A stretch of DNA of 38,565 nucleotides, taken from assembly GCF_001647025.1 (NCBI RefSeq), contig NZ_LUKQ02000029.1, positions 1 to 38,565 on the forward strand. The letters are read 5' to 3'. This stretch comes from Endozoicomonas atrinae (GTDB lineage: Bacteria > Pseudomonadota > Gammaproteobacteria > Pseudomonadales > Endozoicomonadaceae). Positions 26,444-35,504 of this stretch are shown here, one piece after another (position 1 is the stretch's first letter; the number at the start of each line of letters is the position of its first letter). A program made the translations under genes and the position numbers. Below the pieces are notes generated by a model that saw only the letters and a program-made list of their open reading frames with translations, was not told the origin of the DNA and did not search any database.

Positions 26444-27835
26444 CTATCGTCCGGGCACCATAAATCGGCTTTCAGCGGTAATGGCTTCCAGTCCGGGTTG
26501 ACTGGAGCTGATGCTGAAGCGAACCGGCCGTGTGGTGGGGGCTCCATCAATCAAAGGAGCGATAACCCTGATGATTTCCTGCTCCACACTGCCTGGCTCT
26601 ACCACAATGGCGGTTTTGCCCGCTATTTTCAGGTTCTCAATACCAGCCACCTGTATTTTGATTTCATGGGGCTGCTGGTCTTTGTTAGCGACTTTCAGTG
26701 TGTAGATATTTTCTACCTGGTCATCACTTATGACCCGGTAAAGTACATTTCTATCCCTGAGTACTTCCAGCTCCAGCGGAATGCGATGGCCAAGGCTGAA
26801 GATAAACAGGCAGATCATGATAAATAATGCTGAACTATACCCGATTAGACGGGGGCGAAGCCAATGGGTCTTCTGGCCTGCAAGTTCGTTGTCGGTGGTG
26901 TAGCGTATCAAGCCCTTGTCATAGCCCATCTTGTCCATGATGGTATCGCAGGCGTCGATGCAGGCAGCACAGCCTATGCATTGATATTGGAGCCCATCAC
27001 GGATATCGATGCCAGTGGGGCAGACCTGCACGCAGACACTGCAGTCCACGCAGTCACCGAGCCCCTTGCTTTTGTGGTCAGCGCTTTTCTTGCGAGGGCC
27101 ACGCTGTTCTCCGCGGTCTTTGTCGTAAGCAACGACCAGCGTATCATTGTCAAACATGACGCTCTGGAAGCGGGCGTATGGACACATGTAAATGCAGACC
27201 TGCTCCCGGAGATATCCTGCATTACCATAGGTTGCCAGGGTGAAGAAGCCGAGCCAGAAAACGCCCCAGGGGGCAACGTCAAGTGCGGCTATATCAAATA
27301 CCAGTTGCCGGACAGGAATGAAATAACCGACAAAGGTGAGTGCTGTAGCAAAAGCGACACTCAGCCAGAGAATGTGTTTGGCACTCTTGCGCAGAAATTT
27401 CTCAAGGGACATGGGCTCTTTGTCCATCTTCATTCTGCGGTTTCGTTCCCCTTCGGTAATCCGCTCTGCCCACATGAATACCCAGGTGAAGACGCTTTGG
27501 GGGCAGGTGTATCCGCACCAGATTCGTCCGGCAAAAACCGTTAATGCAAACAGGCCAAAGGCGCAGATAATCAGTAGCCAGGAGAGCAGGATAAAGTCCT
27601 GGGGCCAGTAGGTGGTGCCGAAGATGTGAAATTGTCTGGCGGGCAGGTCAAAGAGAATGGCCTGGCGACCATTAAGGTTGATCCAGCAGGTGCCAAAAAA
27701 AAGTAAGAAGAGGAATGTACCGCCAGCCAGGCGAAGTGTTCGAAAGCGGCCTGAGAAACTTCTGGTATAGATCTTGTCAGGTTTCTGATAGAGATCGATC
27801 AGTTCCGGTTCCTGATTGGCATTGTGTTTGTTCAT
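26444..27835 (-). CDS. ccoG: Cytochrome c oxidase accessory protein CcoG (FixG/RdxA)
   Basis: 463 residues from the ATG at 27835; an in-frame TTG at 27844 has no better support. Several membrane helices in the N-terminal half contain GYTCPQSVF and CIYMCPYARF. Two [4Fe-4S] ferredoxin motifs follow (CVDCSVCVQVCP and CIGCAACIDACD). The C-terminus is an Ig-like FixG domain. It is described as a copper reductase for cbb3 assembly. Three palindromes separate it from ccoP. Confidence 0.95.
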   Translation of the reverse strand: MNKHNANQEPELIDLYQKPDKIYTRSFSGRFRTLRLAGGTFLFLLFFGTCWINLNGRQAILFDLPARQFHIFGTTYWPQDFILLSWLLIICAFGLFALTVFAGRIWCGYTCPQSVFTWVFMWAERITEGERNRRMKMDKEPMSLEKFLRKSAKHILWLSVAFATALTFVGYFIPVRQLVFDIAALDVAPWGVFWLGFFTLATYGNAGYLREQVCIYMCPYARFQSVMFDNDTLVVAYDKDRGEQRGPRKKSADHKSKGLGDCVDCSVCVQVCPTGIDIRDGLQYQCIGCAACIDACDTIMDKMGYDKGLIRYTTDNELAGQKTHWLRPRLIGYSSALFIMICLFIFSLGHRIPLELEVLRDRNVLYRVISDDQVENIYTLKVANKDQQPHEIKIQVAGIENLKIAGKTAIVVEPGSVEQEIIRVIAPLIDGAPTTRPVRFSISSSQPGLEAITAESRFMVPGR

Positions 27836-27890
27836 AGCGCCCAAATATACCGGTAAGGTTTTTATGGATTTTCAGCAAGGAACCCCTCTG

Positions 27891-27904
27891 GGCTTATATA
27901 AGCC
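27891..27904. repeat. 14-bp perfect palindrome between ccoP and ccoG
   Basis: GGCTTATATAAGCC is fully self-complementary. It lies just past the hairpin at 27916-27946 in the direction of transcription and could be a dyad operator or extra hairpin. Confidence 0.5.
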
Positions 27905-27915
27905 TTTTAAAAGGG

Positions 27916-27946
27916 GGAAGAGCACAAAGGTCCTTTGTGCTCTTCC
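27916..27946 (-). terminator. Strong hairpin between ccoP and ccoG, terminator- or attenuator-like
   Basis: A 15-bp perfect inverted repeat (27916-27930 with 27932-27946). On the minus strand it is followed by CCCCTTTTAAAA. It could end part of the ccoNOQP transcript and lower ccoGHIS expression. Confidence 0.65.
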
Positions 27947-27947
27947 A

Positions 27948-27999
27948 GGAGCCTGTCGGACTTAACCTGCCGTAGCGAGAAAAAGTCCGACAGGCTCCC
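27948..27999. repeat. Dispersed palindromic element, intact copy
   Basis: A 15-bp perfect stem (27948-27962 with 27984-27998) around a 21-base loop. The sequence starts GGAGCCTGTCGGACTTAAC. A second, worn copy is at 8343-8393, so this is a repeat family and not only a local terminator. Confidence 0.75.
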
Positions 28000-28009
28000 G
28001 GCATCAAGG

Positions 28010-28906
28010 CTATTCAGCCTTGTGGGTCAGGCTGTAGACATAAGCAGTCACCAGGTGAACTTTCTCTTCGCCGAGAATGTCTTTCCATGGTGGCATAACG
28101 CCATTTCGTCCCTGACGGATGGTGTATTCCACTTGAGCCTGGCTTGATCCGTACAGCCAGGTATTGTTGGTCAGGTTCGGAGCGCCCAGGGCAAAGTTGC
28201 CGGTGCCATCCGAGTTATGACAAACAGCACAGGTTGTACTGAAGATCTTTTTGCCCGCTTCCAGATCCTCTTCGCTGGCACCGGTATCGATGCCGGACAG
28301 TTCACGGGTGTAGCTGGCAACCTGCTTCACACCTTTATCACCAATAACGGCACCCCAGGCAGGCATCTGCCCCTGACGGCCGTGAGCAATACTTGCTTTA
28401 ATAGCGTCAGGTGAACCACCGTAGAGCCAGTCGCTGTCGGCAAGATTTGGGAAGCCGAAGTTACCGCCGGCATCCATGCCGTGACAAAGCGCACAGTTGT
28501 TGATAAATACCCGCTCACCCATTTTCAGGGCCTTCGGATTTTTAATTAGTTCCTCAATCGGGGTGGCAGCGTAGCGGGCAAATTCAGGAGCATACTTGCG
28601 GTCATGCTTCTGTTGATCCTGTTCCAGCTCTTTAACCTGAGTCCAGCCAAGGACGCCTTCCCACTTACCCATGCCCGGGTAGAGAATCAGATAGCCAACG
28701 GTAAATACCAGAGTGGCTATGAACATGATGAACCACCAGTGGGGCAGAGGGTTATCATATTCCTCAATGCCATCATAAGCGTGACCGGTGGTCTCTTCGG
28801 TCATTTCCTTGCGCTGGGCCTTACGAGTTGAAAACAGAACCCAGGTGACCAGTACAAGGCAGGCGGAGGTCAGTAACACGATCCACCAGTGCCAGAAATT
28901 ACTCAT
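28010..28906 (-). CDS. ccoP: cbb3-type cytochrome c oxidase subunit III CcoP
   Basis: 298 residues. Two N-terminal membrane helices (about 7-25 and 56-76) are followed by two class I cytochrome c domains with CALCH (C138, C141, H142) and CAVCH (C226, C229, H230). The WWxxMF-type segment PHWWFIMFIATLVFTVGY is characteristic. It passes electrons from soluble cytochromes to CcoO/CcoN. It starts 2 bp after ccoQ. Confidence 0.97.
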   Translation of the reverse strand: MSNFWHWWIVLLTSACLVLVTWVLFSTRKAQRKEMTEETTGHAYDGIEEYDNPLPHWWFIMFIATLVFTVGYLILYPGMGKWEGVLGWTQVKELEQDQQKHDRKYAPEFARYAATPIEELIKNPKALKMGERVFINNCALCHGMDAGGNFGFPNLADSDWLYGGSPDAIKASIAHGRQGQMPAWGAVIGDKGVKQVASYTRELSGIDTGASEEDLEAGKKIFSTTCAVCHNSDGTGNFALGAPNLTNNTWLYGSSQAQVEYTIRQGRNGVMPPWKDILGEEKVHLVTAYVYSLTHKAE

Positions 28907-28908
28907 CG

Positions 28909-29127
28909 TTATGCTACTCCTCTTTTCTGGGAGTTCTTATGGGTTTCCCGGTGGCTGTTTGTTGCATCGGCATCAAGAGCACCAGCTTCCGAGTCATCAG
29001 CAAATGGCAAGGAGGCGGCTTCATCAAAGTCGCCTTTACGTCTGCTGCTGTATGCCCAGAAGACCACCGATAGAAATGCGATCAGGGCGACCAGTGTCGC
29101 CAGTCCTCGAATCGTATTGATATCCAT
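28909..29127 (-). CDS. ccoQ: cbb3-type oxidase subunit IV CcoQ (FixQ)
   Basis: 72 residues with one membrane helix (LATLVALIAFLSVVFWAYS) and a charged tail. Position between ccoO and ccoP, plus the AYSSRRKGDFDEAA motif, identify CcoQ, a small stabilising subunit. The start shares one base with the ccoO stop. Confidence 0.93.
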   Translation of the reverse strand: MDINTIRGLATLVALIAFLSVVFWAYSSRRKGDFDEAASLPFADDSEAGALDADATNSHRETHKNSQKRGVA

Positions 29128-29741
29128 CAGCGTTTACTCGAAATAACGGTGCCCAGCCCCTGGAGATAAGCCACCAGAGCATCCAGCTCGGTTTGCCCTT
29201 TTACAGCATCTTTGGCGCCGGCAATATCTTCATCGGTATAAGGAACACCCAGTGTGCGTAACGTTTCCATCTTTCTTGCCGTCAGCTTTCCATCCAGCTT
29301 GTTGTCCGCCAGGAATGGGTAAGCGGGCATGATGGACTGAGGCACCAGGTCACGTGGATTGATCAGGTGAGCACGGTGCCAGTCATCAGAGTAGCGACCA
29401 CCAACCCGCGCAAGGTCTGGGCCAGTACGCTTGGAACCCCAGAGGAATGGGTAGTCATAAACAGACTCACCGGCGACCGAGTAGTGTCCATAACGCTCAA
29501 CCTCGGCGCGCAGTGGCCGGATCATCTGGGAATGGCAGCCTGCGCAGCCCTCTCGGATGTATATGTCTCGACCTTCCAGCTGCATTGCGTTGTAGGGCTT
29601 CAGGCCATCAACGGGCTGAGTGGTCTCTTTCTGGAAAAAGAGCGGGACGATCTCAACCAGGGAGCCAAAACTGATGGCAACTACCACCAGTATCACCATC
29701 AGGCCAAGATTCTTTTCAACAATATCGTGCTTGCTAGCCAT
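29127..29741 (-). CDS. ccoO: cbb3-type oxidase subunit II CcoO
   Basis: 204 residues: an N-terminal membrane anchor (about 13-35) and a monohaem cytochrome c domain with [12 protein letters not shown] (C66, C69, H70). [16 protein letters not shown] and MPAYPFL (distal Met ligand region) are conserved. It lies 5 bp after ccoN. Confidence 0.97.
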   Translation of the reverse strand: MASKHDIVEKNLGLMVILVVVAISFGSLVEIVPLFFQKETTQPVDGLKPYNAMQLEGRDIYIREGCAGCHSQMIRPLRAEVERYGHYSVAGESVYDYPFLWGSKRTGPDLARVGGRYSDDWHRAHLINPRDLVPQSIMPAYPFLADNKLDGKLTARKMETLRTLGVPYTDEDIAGAKDAVKGQTELDALVAYLQGLGTVISSKR

Positions 29742-29746
29742 TATTA

Positions 29747-31189
29747 TTATCTCCCTTCAACCGGCGCAGTGGTCGGGTTGAGTTCGAGGGAGTCATCCTC
29801 CGATTCACTGGCAGTACGGTATACGTTGTAAGCCATTATCAGCATGCCAAGAACAAAGAAGGCGCCACCAATAGCGCGGACAATGTAGCCGAAGCCACTG
29901 GCTTCTACGGACTCAATGAAGCTGTAGGTCAGGGTGCCGTCTTCGTTCACTGCGCGCCACATCAGACCCTGAGTGATACCGTTCACCCACATGGCAACGA
30001 TGTAAAGTACGGTGCCGATGGTTGCCAGCCAGAAGTGCGTATTGATCAGGCCCACGCTGTACATCTGCTGTTTGCCGTACAGTTTTGGGATCAGATGATA
30101 AAGAGAACCAAACGATACCATGGCTACCCAGCCCAAGGCTCCAGAGTGTACATGACCAATAGTCCAGTCAGTGTAGTGAGACAGGGCGTTAACGGTCTTG
30201 ATGGCCATCATCGGTCCTTCGAAGGTAGACATACCATAGAAGGAAAGGGAAACCACCAGGAAGCGCAGGATCGGGTCGGTCCGCAGTTTATGCCATGCAC
30301 CGGAGAGGGTCATTATGCCGTTGATCATGCCACCCCAGGAAGGAGCAAGCAGTACCAAGGACATTACCATGCCCAGGCTCTGAGCCCAGTCAGGCAGTGC
30401 GGTGTAGTGCAGGTGGTGTGGGCCAGCCCAGATATAGATGGCAACCAGTGCCCAGAAGTGCACGATGGACAGACGATAGGAGTAAACCGGACGCTCGGCC
30501 TGTTTTGGCACGAAGTAGTACATCATGCCCAGGAAACCTGCAGTCAGGAAGAAACCTACCGCATTGTGGCCATACCACCACTGGATCATGGCATCCATGG
30601 CACCAGCATAGGCAGAGTAAGACTTGGTCAGGCTGACAGGCAGGGAAGCGCTGTTAACAATATGGAGCACTGCAACCGTAATAATAAATGCGCCAAAGAA
30701 CCAGTTAGCCACATAGATGTGTTTGCTCTTGCGCTTCATTATGGTGCCAAAGAAGACCAGCGCGTAACTGACCCAGACAATGGCAATCAGAATATCAATC
30801 GGCCACTCAAGCTCGGCGTACTCTTTGGAGGAGGTTATGCCCAGGGGGAGAGTAATCGCGGCAGCAACAATCACCAGCTGCCACCCCCAGAAGGTGAAAG
30901 CGGCGAGCCCTGGCATGGCCAGTGTCGTTTGACAGGTGCGCTGGACGATGTAGTAGGACGTTGCGAACAGGACACAGCCGCCAAACGCAAAAATCACCGC
31001 ATTGGTATGCAGTGGCCTCAAGCGTCCAAAGCTGGTCCAGGGCAGGCCCAGGTTTAGTTCAGGAAAGACCATCTGAGAGGCAATCAGCAGGCCTACCGCC
31101 ATACCAACAACTCCCCAGACCACGGCCATGATGGCAAACTGCCGAACTACCTTGTAGTTATAGGTCGGCTGTAACGTTGCAGTGCTCAT
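29747..31189 (-). CDS. ccoN: cbb3-type cytochrome c oxidase subunit I CcoN
   Basis: Catalytic subunit with haems b and b3 and CuB; 480 residues from the ATG at 31189 ([13 protein letters not shown]). The open frame runs 28 codons further to 31273, but that start would lie inside the FNR box, and the family N-terminus fits 31189. About 12 helices; metal-ligand histidines include WWYGHNAV and WAGPHHLHY, and the cbb3-specific [14 protein letters not shown] is present. It reduces oxygen with high affinity at the inner membrane and pumps protons. First gene of ccoNOQP. Confidence 0.97.
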   Translation of the reverse strand: MSTATLQPTYNYKVVRQFAIMAVVWGVVGMAVGLLIASQMVFPELNLGLPWTSFGRLRPLHTNAVIFAFGGCVLFATSYYIVQRTCQTTLAMPGLAAFTFWGWQLVIVAAAITLPLGITSSKEYAELEWPIDILIAIVWVSYALVFFGTIMKRKSKHIYVANWFFGAFIITVAVLHIVNSASLPVSLTKSYSAYAGAMDAMIQWWYGHNAVGFFLTAGFLGMMYYFVPKQAERPVYSYRLSIVHFWALVAIYIWAGPHHLHYTALPDWAQSLGMVMSLVLLAPSWGGMINGIMTLSGAWHKLRTDPILRFLVVSLSFYGMSTFEGPMMAIKTVNALSHYTDWTIGHVHSGALGWVAMVSFGSLYHLIPKLYGKQQMYSVGLINTHFWLATIGTVLYIVAMWVNGITQGLMWRAVNEDGTLTYSFIESVEASGFGYIVRAIGGAFFVLGMLIMAYNVYRTASESEDDSLELNPTTAPVEGR

Positions 31190-31259
31190 GCTCCATGTTA
31201 CCTTCGGGTTATACTTATGAGATTGGTGGTTATTGTGGGTAAACCGAAGTGAGGATGTA

Positions 31260-31273
31260 TTGATCTGGATCAA
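31260..31273 (-). promoter_or_regulatory. Perfect FNR/ANR box upstream of ccoN
   Basis: TTGATCTGGATCAA matches the consensus at all ten fixed bases. Its centre is 77 bp ahead of the ccoN start. A minus-strand CACAAT at 31237-31232 (4 of 6 to TATAAT) lies about 32 bp from the centre, which would make this a class II site near -41.5 with a start of transcription around 31225. Confidence 0.88.
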
Positions 31274-31851
31274 TATCCGATCAAAAAATGAGCCAGTTGC
31301 TTCTGTTCTAAACAGAGTTGTTGTAGTTTTAGCCGTTTGCCTGTTTGGGGCTGAAGTACCTGATAGTCAGTCGTTGTAAAAGCCTTGACCACAGGGTTTC
31401 TGCCTTCTTCCTTGTAAACGATTTGCAAAAGCAGAATTTACGTGCTGTTTTTTATGTTTTTTCCCGTATGATAGTGCTGGTTTGCTATACGCTCTGGCAT
31501 TAGCCACAGCATTGAGTGCACAACCCCATTGGAAAATTAAAGCACCAGTTCCTGCTTTCCCCTTGCCAACCTTTTAAACAGGCTTTGGTGTACCAACAGT
31601 TCTGACTTCTTTTATCCTCATCTGGTTATCGCGAGTATATATGCAATACTCCGGCGATCCCGTGGCAATCATACAGAAATATAAGGGTGCCTGCTAATGC
31701 TTTTTCGGTCTTTACTGGTACGTTCTGTTCGTCTTTGTGACCACTGAAATCGCTGAAGGCTGTATGTATAAAGGCATTTGGCCGAACCATAATGGTGAAT
31801 GTCAATCAGACTTTTTTGAAATAAAAAAATAGATTTTTGTTGGAGGCTTTC
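31274..31851. other. Intergenic region between ccoN and the hydrolase gene
   Basis: About 580 bp with no recognised gene. It contains the far upstream part of the ccoN promoter, pyrimidine-rich stretches, and near 31697-31832 a possible small frameshifted reading frame (listed separately). No tRNA-like fold was recognised. Confidence 0.45.
31697..31832 (+). other. Possible small membrane-peptide ORF with a frameshift at a T5 run
   Basis: AAGGG lies 9 bases before an ATG at 31697. As written the frame ends after 16 residues. Removing one T from the run at 31701-31705 gives a 44-residue frame, MLFGLYWYVLFVFVTTEI followed by a charged tail, ending at 31832. This might be a degraded or slippage-dependent small protein; no family is recognised. 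Confidence 0.25.
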
Positions 31852-32499
31852 TTGGAACTGGTATGGAATAAAGCCGGAAACGATTCGGAAGTTCTTATTC
31901 TTGCGCATGGTGCCGGAGCAGGAATGAACAGTGACTTTATGGAACGTATAGCTGAGCTCTTATACAGTTCAGGGATCACTGTCGTACGGTTTGAATTTGA
32001 TTACATGCAGCAACGACGTGAAACGGGCTCAAAGCGTCCGCCGGATCGGCAGCCAAAACTGCTGGCCTGTTGGAAGCAGGCAATCGAGCTTGTGTATGAA
32101 CAGGTGCAAAAGCCGGTTTTTATTGGTGGAAAGTCCATGGGGGGGCGAATGGCTACTCTGTTGGCTGCTGACCAAGCTCGTGATAAGGCGGATCAGATGA
32201 CGCTTCCTTTCAAAGGGGTGGTCTGTCTTGGGTATCCGTTTTATGCCCCCGGTAAAATGGATAAGCCCCGTACCGAGCATCTGGAGCAGTTGCAAACGCC
32301 TGTGCTGATTCTTCAAGGTGATCGAGATATCATGGGCAATCTTGAGAATGTCAGCACCTATTCACTTTCATCGGCAGTGAATATAGATTGGCTACCTGAC
32401 GGTAATCATGATTTGAAGCCAAGAGTGTCGTCAGGTTATACACAAAATGACCATTTGAAGCTTGCTGTTGAACGTATCAAGCAATTTGCTGGAGGTTAA
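31852..32499 (+). CDS. Alpha/beta hydrolase of the TEX30/KANL3-like family
   Basis: 215 residues from a TTG at 31852, chosen because GGAGG (31842-31846) sits 5 bases ahead; an upstream TTG at 31837 would put the ribosome site inside the gene. ILAHGAGAGMNSDFM is the oxyanion region, GKSMGGRMA holds the nucleophile serine, LQGDRD the acid and PDGNHDLKP the histidine. It is a small cytoplasmic hydrolase of unknown substrate. It is likely a single gene. Confidence 0.85.
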   Translation: MELVWNKAGNDSEVLILAHGAGAGMNSDFMERIAELLYSSGITVVRFEFDYMQQRRETGSKRPPDRQPKLLACWKQAIELVYEQVQKPVFIGGKSMGGRMATLLAADQARDKADQMTLPFKGVVCLGYPFYAPGKMDKPRTEHLEQLQTPVLILQGDRDIMGNLENVSTYSLSSAVNIDWLPDGNHDLKPRVSSGYTQNDHLKLAVERIKQFAGG

Positions 32500-32620
32500 T
32501 GCTGTGTTTTATTTTACTTCTTACATAATCACCTTCCAGTCGCTTCTAGACTATATTGATGGTTCGCTCAATACGTAGCAGTTAACACTGCTACAGCGAA
32601 TTATTCACTGGTTTAATTTG

Positions 32621-32803
32621 ATGAGGTGTATTGGTTTGCGTCAATTTATTGAAGGGTTGCCAAAAGCGGAACTGCATATCCATATTGAAGGTACTCTGGA
32701 GCCGGAGCACTGCCTTGAACTGGTCAATAGAAATGGAATTACATTGCAGCATAATACGCCAGAAGCAATTGTTTGATCTTATGATTTCAATGATCTGCCT
32801 TCC
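32621..32803 (+). pseudogene. Adenosine/adenine deaminase, 5' fragment
   Basis: The frame LRQFIEGLPKAELHIHIEGT then LEPEHCLELVNRNG has the metal-binding HxH of the family. A TGA at 32774-32776 interrupts it, just before SYDFNDLPS, where relatives continue with FLxxYYxG. The sequence then diverges at about 32800 and resumes after the HD gene. The start codon could be the ATG at 32621 or the TTG at 32636; neither has a good ribosome site. Confidence 0.85.
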
Positions 32804-32860
32804 TTAAGTGACCAGTGGGGAGATTATACTTACCTAGCCGAAATGAATGAGGTCTAAGTG

Positions 32861-33451
32861 ATGAATTCTAGGCTGGAGAAACAGCTGGCGCTGGTGATAG
32901 AGCTGGATCAGCTCAAGTCTGTGTTGAGGCGAAATCATGTTAAAAGCGCAGGAGGGCGTTTGGAAAACAGTGCTGAGCACAGCTGGCATGTGGCTTTAAT
33001 GGCGATTCTTATGGAGGAATATACCAATGAGCCAGTAGATATCACCAGAGTTGTTAAGATGCTGTTGTTACACGATGTTGTTGAAGTCGATGCAGGGGAT
33101 ACCTTTGTGTACGATGCTGCTGCTTCAGCGAAACAAGGGGAAAAGGAGCTTGCAGCTGTAGCGCGACTTTTTGGAATGCTTCCTGAAGACCAGGGGGAAA
33201 AGCTGAAAGCCGTTTGGCTAGAGTTTGAAGCTGGTCAGAGTGCTGATGCAAAATTCGCGAAAGCACTAGACAGAATTATTGCCATGTTACTCAACTACCA
33301 TACTCATGGTCAGTGTTGGCAGGAACATGGTGTCAGAAAAGAGCAAGCCCTGACAATCAATCGTTGTATCGAGGATGGGTCCCAGGTGCTTTGGGAAAAA
33401 GCGAAACAGATTGTTGACGAAGCTGTCATTAAAGGCTGGCTGAAAGAGTAA
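32861..33451 (+). CDS. HD-domain (HD_3) nucleotidase-like protein, HDDC2/YfbR type
   Basis: 196 residues from the ATG at 32861, with GAGGT 7 bases upstream. ENSAEHSWHVALMA (H40) and LLLHDVVEVDAGDT (H71, D72) are the metal-binding HD motifs, and a later D is in AKALDRIIAML. Relatives such as YfbR and HDDC2 are 5'-nucleotidases that remove phosphate from (deoxy)nucleoside monophosphates. It sits inside a broken deaminase gene, and a purine-salvage role would fit the intact deaminase downstream. The gene itself appears intact. Confidence 0.88.
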   Translation: MNSRLEKQLALVIELDQLKSVLRRNHVKSAGGRLENSAEHSWHVALMAILMEEYTNEPVDITRVVKMLLLHDVVEVDAGDTFVYDAAASAKQGEKELAAVARLFGMLPEDQGEKLKAVWLEFEAGQSADAKFAKALDRIIAMLLNYHTHGQCWQEHGVRKEQALTINRCIEDGSQVLWEKAKQIVDEAVIKGWLKE

Positions 33452-33514
33452 TGGCGTGTAGTCAGTTTTTGGAAAATGATAAGAAAGCTCCTCCATTTCT
33501 GAAGGAGCAAGCAG

Positions 33515-34386
33515 TTGATGGGCAGAGTTTCATCTCTCTCAGCTTATTATTCGGGTATGCAGGTCCTGCTGACTGAGCAGGGTTTCTACGATCTTACCTA
33601 TCGATATTTTCAAAAAGCCGCTTCGGAAGGAGTTGTGTATGCTGAAGTGTTTTTTGATCCTCAGGCTCACACTTCTCGGGGCGTGGACTTTGAAACGGTG
33701 ATCTCAGGCATTCACCGTGCTCAGAAAGACGCACGGCAAGAGCTGGGTATCGAGTCAGGACTCATCATGTGTTTTCTCCGCGACATGAGCGCTGAAAGTG
33801 CCATGGAGCACTTGCACATGAGCTTGTCGTATAAACATTGGATTATTGGGGTTGGACTTGACTCCGATGAGCGCGAAAACCCTCCCTCCAAATTTGCTGA
33901 GGTGTTTTTTGAGGCCAGAAAGCATGGATTCCGGTTGACCATGCATTGTGATGTTAACCAGCAGGATTCATTGCTTCATACCAGAGAGTGTCTTGATCAG
34001 ATTGGTGTGGATCGATTGATCATGGTGTCAATGTGCTTGAAGACGAAGAGCTGTGCCTGGATCTGGTGCATCGGGGGATTGGTCTTACCATCTGTCCGGT
34101 TTCTAACCATTACGTGGTGCAATCCTTTACCTCCGAAGAGATCAGAAGTCTGATCAGTAAGGGGGTAAAGGTGACCGTTAACTCCGATGACCCTGCTTAC
34201 TTTCGAGCCTATATCAACGAAAACTTTCAGGTACTTGCAGAAGAAGGTGACTTTTCTCAACAGGAAATTGTTCAACTGACGAAAAATGCGTTTGATATTG
34301 CCTGGTTGTCAGACGATGTAAAAGCGGTGTACCTGAAGAAACTGGAGAACTACGTTGCCAGCTTCCCCTCTTCGGTAGTCATTTGA
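33515..34386 (+). pseudogene. Adenosine/adenine deaminase, 3' fragment with frameshift
   Basis: From SAYYSGMQVLLTEQGFYDLT the frame continues the fragment ending near 32800. AEVFFDPQAHTSRG, GVGLDSDERENPPSKF and MHCDVNQQDS are conserved. At about 34012 one base is missing: the text gives VDRLIMVSM, whereas the next frame reads IDHGVNVLEDEELC and then NSDDPAYF to a stop at 34386. With the nonsense codon in the 5' part and the HD gene inserted, the enzyme is lost. Confidence 0.87.
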
Positions 34387-34470
34387 CTTTCTCAGGAATC
34401 CTCGAAATGATGACAAAGAGGGTTCTGGTAAACCAGAGCTGATAAGAAACACAACGGTGCGGGGCTGATT

Positions 34471-35478
34471 ATGACGATGACTTCAGAGTGGTTATCTGTG
34501 CTGCCGAAAGCTGAGCTGCACATGCACATTGATGGTAGTCTGCAGGCAGAACGTATGCTGCAGTTGGCGAAGAAAAATGGCATTGATCTGCCCTATAGCA
34601 CCGTTGAGGATGTTAAAGCTGCCTATCAGTTTGAGGACTTGCAGAGTTTTCTGGACCTGTACTACCTGGGAGCTTCCGTCCTGAGGGAAGAAGATGACTT
34701 CTACCATTTGATGATGGACTACCTGGTTAAGTGTCGGGAAGACAATATTGTCCACACAGAAATCATGGTTGAACCCCAGACCTATCTGGCAAATGGCATC
34801 GATTTTGATGTGTTTATGTCAGGCTTTAAAAGAGCTATTACGGATGCCAAGTCATGGGGTATCAGTGTTTTATTGATTCTCAGTTTACTTAAGCATACGA
34901 CGGAAGATGAGTGTATTGCTGTTTTAAACATGGCGGATGACTATTCGGATGACTTCGTTGCCCTGGGAATGGCAAGCACGGAGATAGGTAATCCGCCGGA
35001 AAAATTTCAACGGCTTTATGAGCTGGGTAAAGGCAGAGGGTATAACCTGCAGACGCATTCTGGAGAGGAGGGGGCAGCTGATCTTATCTGGGGCAGTTTG
35101 GAAACTATGCAGGCTATGCGTATCGATCACGGTGTCCGCTGTACGGATGATCCTCAGCTGGTTGAGCATTTGAAAAAACATCAGATTCCTTTAACGGTCT
35201 GCCCTCTTTCCAATGTCCGTCTTCGGGTTTTCGATAAAATTGAAGACCACAACATTATTGATCTACTGAAAGAAGAGGTTCTGGTCACTGTAAACTCAGA
35301 TGATCCTGCGTATTTCGGCGGCTTTCTGAACGATAATTACCATGCGCTGATCGATGCTTTTGATCTTGATAAAACTGATGTACTTGCGCTGGTAAAGAAT
35401 GGATTCCGAGCCAGTTATTTGCCTGAAAGTCGGATTAATGCATTTGTGAATGAATTGGATGGAATGCTGGGTGGTTGA
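34471..35478 (+). CDS. add: Adenosine deaminase family protein (adenosine or adenine deaminase)
   Basis: 335 residues. Zinc ligands H17 and H19 (ELHMHIDG), H196 in the THSGEEG motif with catalytic E199, H220 in IDHGVRC and D277 in NSDDPAYFGG are all present, so the enzyme looks active. It hydrolyses adenosine (or adenine) to inosine (or hypoxanthine) in the cytoplasm. In the catalytic motif the usual HAGEEG reads HSGEEG. It is a diverged paralogue of the broken gene just upstream, which has MHCDVNQ at this position. Which substrate it prefers cannot be told from the sequence. Confidence 0.9.
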   Translation: MTMTSEWLSVLPKAELHMHIDGSLQAERMLQLAKKNGIDLPYSTVEDVKAAYQFEDLQSFLDLYYLGASVLREEDDFYHLMMDYLVKCREDNIVHTEIMVEPQTYLANGIDFDVFMSGFKRAITDAKSWGISVLLILSLLKHTTEDECIAVLNMADDYSDDFVALGMASTEIGNPPEKFQRLYELGKGRGYNLQTHSGEEGAADLIWGSLETMQAMRIDHGVRCTDDPQLVEHLKKHQIPLTVCPLSNVRLRVFDKIEDHNIIDLLKEEVLVTVNSDDPAYFGGFLNDNYHALIDAFDLDKTDVLALVKNGFRASYLPESRINAFVNELDGMLGG

Positions 35479-35504
35479 TCGAACTGGTCTGCAACCAGGG
35501 ATAT

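Noticed and set aside
30035-31057. Long plus-strand open frame of 340 codons opposite ccoN
   Set aside because: It mirrors the codon structure of ccoN and has no independent start signal or recognisable domain.
29747-31273. Longer ccoN start at 31273
   Set aside because: It would place the start inside a perfect FNR box and add 28 residues absent from the family; the ATG at 31189 fits the conserved N-terminus.
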